DNA of 64,000 bases from Pseudomonas fluorescens. Its GTDB lineage: Bacteria; Pseudomonadota; Gammaproteobacteria; Pseudomonadales; Pseudomonadaceae. The notes under the pieces are model-generated. The model saw only the letters and a list, made by a program, of their open reading frames with translations. It did not search any database and was not told where the DNA came from. A program made the translations under genes and the position numbers. This document shows positions 59,173 through 64,000 of the stretch, one piece after another; within the stretch, counting starts at the first letter, position 1, and every line of letters starts with the position of its first letter. Location: NCBI RefSeq assembly GCF_000967965.1, contig NZ_LACC01000026.1, positions 124,001-188,000 of the forward strand, given 5' to 3'.

Positions 59173-61643
59173 ACAAGATCAAGTACTACTTCTTGCGCTA
59201 TCAACCCTACATCCTGGGGGTGTGCTTTTTCCTCACGATCTTCGTGGTGTGGGGCATCGGGCGTGCATTTGATTTCAGTTCGCTCAACAGCCTGCTGACC
59301 GGCATCGCTGTATTCCTGGTGCTGTCCGCCGGTTATGTGCTGCTGCTCTATCGGGGCGTGTCGCGGCATCACAACCTTGAAGGACTGCTGCGCGAGGATG
59401 CCGATCAGGCGGTGTTGAACGCGAGCCCGGCGGATCGCGAAGAAGTCAGCCTGTTGCGCGAGCGCCTGTTGCAGAGCATCGAGCGCTTGCACAGCAACAA
59501 GCCACGGGGCAGCAATCCCAAGGATGCGCTGTATGCCCTGCCCTGGTACCTGGTGGTCGGTCAGCCTGCGGCAGGCAAAAGCACCATGCTCTACCAGTCG
59601 GGCCTCAACTTCCCCTACGCCGAGCGCGAAGGTGTGCGCGTCGCTGGCCTGGGTGGCACCCGCAACTGCGACTGGTTCTTCAGCTCCGAAGCCGTGCTGC
59701 TGGACACCGCCGGGCGCTACATGAACAACCAGGAAGAGGCCGGCAAATGGCGCGCATTCCTGCAACTGCTGCGCCAGCATCGCCAGCGCCGGCCGCTCAA
59801 TGGCCTGATCGTCACCGTCAGCATCCACGACATCCTGCAAGCCTCGCTCGAAGATCAGGAGCGCATCGCCAAGCGCCTGCGCGAACGCATCCAGGAAACC
59901 CATGCCCTGCTGGAAGTGCGGTTGCCGGTGTACCTGGTGTTCACCAAATGCGACCTGGTGCCGGGTTTTGCGCCCTTCTATCGCCAACTCGATGAAACCG
60001 CACGCGGCGAAGTCATGGGCAAGACTTTCTCCCACAAGGGCTATGAGCAAGCCGACTGGGGCCAGCGTTTCGGCATCGCGATGGACGAGCTGGTCAGCTA
60101 TTGGCAACAGGTGGCGAGCCAGCAGCTGGTCACCCAGGACATTCAGATCACCCGGCAGGATTCGGCGGTGTATCGCTTCCCGCTGGAACTGGCGGCCCTC
60201 AAGCCACGACTCCAACTGTTCGTCGATGCCCTGTTGCGCGCCAACCCTTATCAAAGTGCGGAACTGCTGCGCGGCTTCTATTTCACCAGCGCGCTGGACG
60301 CAGACCAGCCGGAACTGGGTGGACACGCACGGCAGGTGACCGAGCGCTTTTCCCTGGAGGGTGATCGGGAGATCGCCAACGGTCACGCGCAACCGCGCCC
60401 CTTGTTCATCAACAGCCTGTTCCGCAAAGTCATCATTCCCGACCAGCACCTGGTGGCGCTGTACACCACCAACCACCGCGAACGTCGGCGCCGGGCGACC
60501 TGGATCGGCGGTGCCGGATTGGTTGCGGTGCTGCTGTGCAGCTTGTTGGGCTGGTCGTATGTGAACAACAGGAACACCTTGCAGAGTCTCTCGGCAGAAC
60601 TGACTCAGGCTGGCGTCGACGACCGTTCAGTCCCTGCTCAGTACACCGATTGGCAAACCCTGGATCGCCTGCGCTTCTGGACCGCGCACTACTACGCGCA
60701 ACACCACGACGAAGGCGTGCCGCTGCGCATGCGTCTGGGGCTCTATCAAGGGCACAAGGTAGAACCACTGGTGCGCAGCCGCTATTTCGATCGGCTGGAA
60801 AGCGTGATGCTCAAGCCCACGGCCGACAACCTGACCCGCTCGTTGTACTTGCTGACCACCCTCAAGGTCTATCAGCGCAACGCCAAAGAGCTGATGCCCG
60901 TGACCGGCGTGGACAGCGTCGAGCCCAAGGCCCTGCCCAACGACAATCGGGCGCAGTCCATTGCGCAGTTCGGCAAGGCGACGCTGGACACCTACGTCAT
61001 GTTGTCCCGCGCACAACGGGAAAAGGCCGACCCTGGGTTCCTGAAAGCGAAAATCCCGGATTACTGGTACCCGGCGATTGCCCGTCAGGTCGGCAACGCC
61101 AGTGTCGCCGCCTCGGACTATGAATTCGCCAGCCGCCAGATCAATTTCTACAGCGACCAGATTCACGAGCCGGACGTGCCACGGATTCTCGACAACGCGT
61201 TCCTGATCTCCAGCTCGCGCAACTACATCAACAGCCTGCTGACCCAGTCGTTGCGCTCGATCGAAACCATCACGCTGGAGTCGGACACCCTGTTCGCTTT
61301 CGCCCGTGCGGACTTCCAAAGCCTGAAGACTGAAGGCCAAAGCCAGCTCAGCGCGATCGCCGGCAAGCTGCTCAGCACCCCCAACATCGGAAAAATCATC
61401 ATCGCCGGGCACGCCGATCAACTCGGAGACCCGCAAGGCAACCTGCAGGTTTCCAAACAGCGGGCACAAACCATCAAGACCTACCTGGTGGGCAAAGGCG
61501 TACCCGGGGAGCTGGTCGAAGCCGTCGGCGAAGGCAGCAACAAGCCCTTGGTCAAGTGCGATATGCAGCAGCCAAGGGCCCAGCTGATCCGCTGCCTTGA
61601 GCCTAACCGGCGGGTAGAAATCGAAGTGCGGGCACTCAACTGA
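59169..61643 (+). CDS. Second IcmF/TssM-like protein with C-terminal OmpA domain
   Basis: 824 residues. The first two thirds repeat TssM's plan: two N-terminal helices (about 15-60), Walker A GQPAAGKSTML (about 131-141) and DTAGRYMNNQ, then a third helix near 450 (GGAGLVAVLLCSLLGWSYV). The end differs: instead of TssM's long periplasmic domain there is an OmpA-like peptidoglycan-binding domain (about 715-820: KIIIAGHADQLGDPQGN, VSKQRAQTIKTYLVGKG, EPNRRVEIEV). It probably anchors the apparatus to the cell wall, in place of a TssL fusion. Coupled to tagF by ATGA overlap. Confidence 0.9.
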   Translation: MNKIKYYFLRYQPYILGVCFFLTIFVVWGIGRAFDFSSLNSLLTGIAVFLVLSAGYVLLLYRGVSRHHNLEGLLREDADQAVLNASPADREEVSLLRERLLQSIERLHSNKPRGSNPKDALYALPWYLVVGQPAAGKSTMLYQSGLNFPYAEREGVRVAGLGGTRNCDWFFSSEAVLLDTAGRYMNNQEEAGKWRAFLQLLRQHRQRRPLNGLIVTVSIHDILQASLEDQERIAKRLRERIQETHALLEVRLPVYLVFTKCDLVPGFAPFYRQLDETARGEVMGKTFSHKGYEQADWGQRFGIAMDELVSYWQQVASQQLVTQDIQITRQDSAVYRFPLELAALKPRLQLFVDALLRANPYQSAELLRGFYFTSALDADQPELGGHARQVTERFSLEGDREIANGHAQPRPLFINSLFRKVIIPDQHLVALYTTNHRERRRRATWIGGAGLVAVLLCSLLGWSYVNNRNTLQSLSAELTQAGVDDRSVPAQYTDWQTLDRLRFWTAHYYAQHHDEGVPLRMRLGLYQGHKVEPLVRSRYFDRLESVMLKPTADNLTRSLYLLTTLKVYQRNAKELMPVTGVDSVEPKALPNDNRAQSIAQFGKATLDTYVMLSRAQREKADPGFLKAKIPDYWYPAIARQVGNASVAASDYEFASRQINFYSDQIHEPDVPRILDNAFLISSSRNYINSLLTQSLRSIETITLESDTLFAFARADFQSLKTEGQSQLSAIAGKLLSTPNIGKIIIAGHADQLGDPQGNLQVSKQRAQTIKTYLVGKGVPGELVEAVGEGSNKPLVKCDMQQPRAQLIRCLEPNRRVEIEVRALN

Positions 61644-61713
61644 GCAGGCGCGCCTTGTGTAGAAATACCGGTATCCGGGTCATCTCGACGAGAGGCCCGG
61701 GCCGGCATAAGAC

Positions 61714-61780
61714 ACCTCTGTTGATCGATTCAAAGAGGTTAAAACGAAGGGTTGCGACCTGCTTGCAGGTGACATCCCTT
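61714..61780 (+). promoter_or_regulatory. hcp leader with two nested hairpins
   Basis: Between the IcmF-OmpA stop and hcp: ACCTCT (61714-61719) pairs with AGAGGT (61734-61739), then AAGGG/CCCTT (61747-61780) encloses ACCTGC-TT-GCAGGT (61757-61770). A good ribosome site (AAGGAG) follows. These may control hcp mRNA stability or translation. Confidence 0.45.
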
Positions 61781-61806
61781 TAAATGAAGGTAAGGAGAAA
61801 ATAGAA

Positions 61807-62325
61807 ATGGCATTTGACGCATACATCCAGATCGACGGCATTCCAGGTGAAGTTCTGGACGACAAACACAAGGATTGGATCGAAGTGCTGGGCTACGAGT
61901 ACGGCGCAACCCAGGCGACTTCCGCGACGGCCAGCTCTTCGGGCGGTGCTTCGTCGGAGCGTGTTGCGTTGAGCGACTTCAGCATCCGCAAAGCCGTGGA
62001 CAAGGCTTCTGCCAAGCTGTTCGAAGCCTGCTGCAAAGGCACGCACATCGCCAAGATCCAGTTGAACGTGAACCGTGCCGGTGGCGACAAGGTGACCTAC
62101 CTGACCATCAACCTGGAAGAAGTCGTGGTGTCGTCCGTGAAAGCGGTCGCTGGCGGCAGCCAGAACGGTGAAGACAAAGCGGTTGGCGATCTGCCGATCG
62201 AAGAAATCAGCTTCAACTTCGCCCGCATCAAGACCACCTACACCCAGCAGAGCCGTGCAGATGGCCAGGGCGGCGGTAACGTCACCGGTGGCTGGGATCG
62301 CACCGCGAACAAGGTTTTCGCATAA
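61807..62325 (+). CDS. hcp: T6SS tube protein Hcp (TssD)
   Basis: 172 residues, Hcp family: AFDAYIQIDGIPGEVLDDKH, the loop rich in Ser/Ala, RVALSDFSIRKAVDKASAKL, and the ending with EISFNFARIKTTYT. It forms the hexameric tube. It is set off by a 163-bp leader and followed by its own terminator, as fits a highly made protein. Confidence 0.97.
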   Translation: MAFDAYIQIDGIPGEVLDDKHKDWIEVLGYEYGATQATSATASSSGGASSERVALSDFSIRKAVDKASAKLFEACCKGTHIAKIQLNVNRAGGDKVTYLTINLEEVVVSSVKAVAGGSQNGEDKAVGDLPIEEISFNFARIKTTYTQQSRADGQGGGNVTGGWDRTANKVFA

Positions 62326-62366
62326 CACCGTAGTAATGACGGGCCGTACAAGCGGCTCGTTTTCGG

Positions 62367-62400
62367 CACCGTGCCTGCCCGGCGGGCGCGGTGTTCTTTT
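62367..62400 (+). terminator. Probable terminator after hcp
   Basis: CACCG pairs with CGGTG around a GC-rich inner GCC/GGC stem, followed by TTCTTTT. It lies 41 bp after hcp and 19 bp before tssA, so it would set hcp expression apart from tssA by partial stop. Confidence 0.55.
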
Positions 62401-62419
62401 AGTCTGATCAGAGTTTCCC

Positions 62420-63517
62420 ATGTCTGAATTTCTCAACGACCTTTCGCTGGCCGAACTGACCGCGCCCATCAATGAGGGGAGCGGCGAAGACCTGAGCTTT
62501 TCCACCTTGTTCGATCAGGTGAAAGAAGCACGGCGAGCAGACCCCGATTACCTGACCCAGGGTGACTGGCAAACCGATCTGAAGTCATCCGACTGGGATC
62601 TGACCCTCACCCTGGCTGCCCAGGGCCTGGCTCGCCAGAGCAAGGACCTGATGCTCGTCGCCTGGCTCAGCGAAGCCTTGGCGCACAAGTACCATTTCAC
62701 CGGTATCACCTTTGGCCTGACCCTGGCCGAACGCCTGCTGGACAATTTCTGGACCGGCCTCTTCCCTTCCCTCGAGGACGGGGTCGATGAACGCGCTGCC
62801 CGCCTGGCGTGGATGAAAACCTCGCTGGCGGATGTGGTGGGCGGACTGCCCATCACCCAGGGTCAACAGTACGGCCTGCTGCGTTATGACGAATCCCGGC
62901 ACGTCGAAAACCTGGCATTGCAGAACCCCCAGGCCATGCGCACGGCCCTCGACGAAGGCAAGATCAACGCCGAGGTATTCCAACGCTCGGTAGTGCTGAC
63001 CGACTCCGATCACCTGCGCCAGAAGGCCAGCGAAATCGCCGCCAGCCTCAATGCCTGCCAGCAACTGCAGAGCACCGCCGACAGGCTATTCGGCAATGAC
63101 GCGCCGAGTTTTGCCGGGCTCCACGACGTGTTGTCCCGCGCCGGGCAACTGGCCGAGAAGCTGCTCAAGGATCGCGGCATCGAACTGAACCCGGCCCCTG
63201 TCGCGCCCACCCCGACCGTCGCCGAAAACGCTGGCGCACAACCTGCAGGTGCCGCAATGACCCAGACCCAGCAAGACATCCCCGTCACACCGCTGCGCAC
63301 CACCCCGCAAACTCGCGACGAGGCATTCACCCTGCTGGCGGGCATCGCGCAGTTCTTCAAGCAGACCGAACCCCAGAGCCCCGTCCCCTACCTGATCGAA
63401 CGGGCGATCAAATGGGGCAACATGCCGCTCGAGGGTTGGCTCAACGATGTGATCAAGGACAGCAGCGTGGTGGACAACATCCGGGATGTGCTGGGGACGA
63501 AGGAAGCGAAGTCCTGA
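62420..63517 (+). CDS. tssA: T6SS cap protein TssA
   Basis: 365 residues with the ImpA_N domain (DLSFSTLFDQVKEARRADPD, YLTQGDWQTDLKSSDWDLTL, GLARQSKDLMLVAWLSEALA, FWTGLFPSLEDG). A Pro/Ala linker leads to a C-terminal part with a short conserved end (QTEPQSPVPYLIERAIKWG), the short ImpA-type TssA form. Helps assemble tube and sheath. It is the last gene of the T6SS run; a REP element follows. Confidence 0.94.
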   Translation: MSEFLNDLSLAELTAPINEGSGEDLSFSTLFDQVKEARRADPDYLTQGDWQTDLKSSDWDLTLTLAAQGLARQSKDLMLVAWLSEALAHKYHFTGITFGLTLAERLLDNFWTGLFPSLEDGVDERAARLAWMKTSLADVVGGLPITQGQQYGLLRYDESRHVENLALQNPQAMRTALDEGKINAEVFQRSVVLTDSDHLRQKASEIAASLNACQQLQSTADRLFGNDAPSFAGLHDVLSRAGQLAEKLLKDRGIELNPAPVAPTPTVAENAGAQPAGAAMTQTQQDIPVTPLRTTPQTRDEAFTLLAGIAQFFKQTEPQSPVPYLIERAIKWGNMPLEGWLNDVIKDSSVVDNIRDVLGTKEAKS

Positions 63518-63538
63518 TTGTTCAAACGCCGAGAAACC

Positions 63539-63583
63539 TGTGGCGAGGGAGCTTGCTCCCGCTGGGCTGCGCAGCAGCCCCCC
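63539..63583. repeat. Single REP element after tssA
   Basis: TGGCGAGGGAGCTTGCTCCC, the same core as in the 8509-8602 pair, then GGGCTGC-GCA-GCAGCCC, a 7-bp stem. Between the convergent tssA and DUF6124 genes, so it can serve as a two-way terminator. Confidence 0.75.
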
Positions 63584-63640
63584 AAAAAAAGACACCACCG
63601 CACATCACAGTGAGCACCCACTCATTCAAACGAACTGCAC

Positions 63641-64000
63641 CTACGCAGGCGGATCAATCTGATCCAGCACCCGGTTCGCCGTAATCTCCGCCAACATCAC
63701 ACTGTTGGAAATCCCCAGCAGCGCATTGCGCGATCCACCGTCCAAGTGATCCACCAACTGGTGAACCATCACATCCACCGAGGCCAGCGTCTCAACCAGA
63801 TAAACCACCAAGGTTTCGGTATCAACCTGCGGGTCGACGGTAAACAAGGTACTGACCGTACGCGGCGTGGCTTTGATATCGGCGGACGAGGGGAAGTGGA
63901 AATCGAGGGCGCGCTTGGCGGCTTCGTTGAGTTTGTTTGAATCGGGTTCGTACGGGGATACCGGATCGGTGTCCGGCGGGTTGGGCGTTACTTTGAACAT
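63641..64000 (-). CDS. DUF6124-type protein
   Basis: 119 residues, complete: the ATG is the last codon of the window on the minus strand. Family pattern: MFKVTPNPPDTDPVSPYE, LNEAAKRALDFHF, DTETLVVYLVETLASVDVM, SRNALLGISNSVMLAEI. Common in multiple copies in Pseudomonas, function unknown. It faces tssA and is probably not part of the T6SS. Confidence 0.85.
   Translation of the reverse strand: MFKVTPNPPDTDPVSPYEPDSNKLNEAAKRALDFHFPSSADIKATPRTVSTLFTVDPQVDTETLVVYLVETLASVDVMVHQLVDHLDGGSRNALLGISNSVMLAEITANRVLDQIDPPA

Overview
The window looks like chromosomal DNA of a fluorescent-group Pseudomonas. Evidence: high-GC coding sequence in most places, proteins I recognise as the pseudomonad MexE, MexF and OprN, an AruH-like aminotransferase, a DUF6124-type protein, Pseudomonas-type REP/REPIN repeats (8509-8602, 63539-63583), and a full type VI secretion system (T6SS). 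I saw no rRNA, tRNA, CRISPR array, insertion sequence or replication origin.

Layout. 1-2416 (minus): end of an amino-acid ABC uptake locus, a partial binding protein plus an unusual aminotransferase-ATPase fusion. 2574-8485: small metabolic and regulatory genes (MFS exporter with divergent LysR, cupin, HxlR regulator, isochorismatase-like hydrolase, semialdehyde dehydrogenase). 8652-14961 (minus): mexE-mexF-oprN, preceded by a LysR gene cut down to its DNA-binding domain, then a TetR regulator. 15779-19185: a thioredoxin-fold/2OG-Fe(II) oxygenase fusion and katG with an OxyR-like site. 20040-22420: a PAAR-LysM effector, its likely membrane immunity protein and a scrap of a second effector copy. 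22577-27058: cstA with its small partner, and a divergent two-component system. 27196-27558: a secreted protein made of seven 13-residue repeats.

27869-39748 is a T6SS effector island of lower GC with mosaic structure. One minus-strand operon holds vgrG, an Eag-type chaperone, a prePAAR effector ending in a deaminase-like toxin, and its immunity gene. Beyond it lie a truncated second copy of that immunity gene, a degenerate ORF, orphan immunity genes and a decayed rhs fragment. On the plus strand a second effector (DUF6861-like N-terminus) is followed by several small immunity-type genes.

39784-41949 is a membrane M48 protease. 42650-63517 is the T6SS structural cluster: an unknown gene, tssB, tssC, tssE, tssF, tssG, clpV, tssJ, tssK, tssL, tssM, tagF, a second IcmF-like protein ending in an OmpA domain, hcp, tssA. 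The sheath (TssBC), baseplate (TssEFGK), membrane complex (TssJLM), recycling ATPase (ClpV), tube (Hcp) and cap (TssA) are all present, so the neighbouring VgrG and PAAR effectors have a plausible machine to load onto. Accessory effector modules flank a conserved core, and the junk between them records repeated toxin/immunity replacement.
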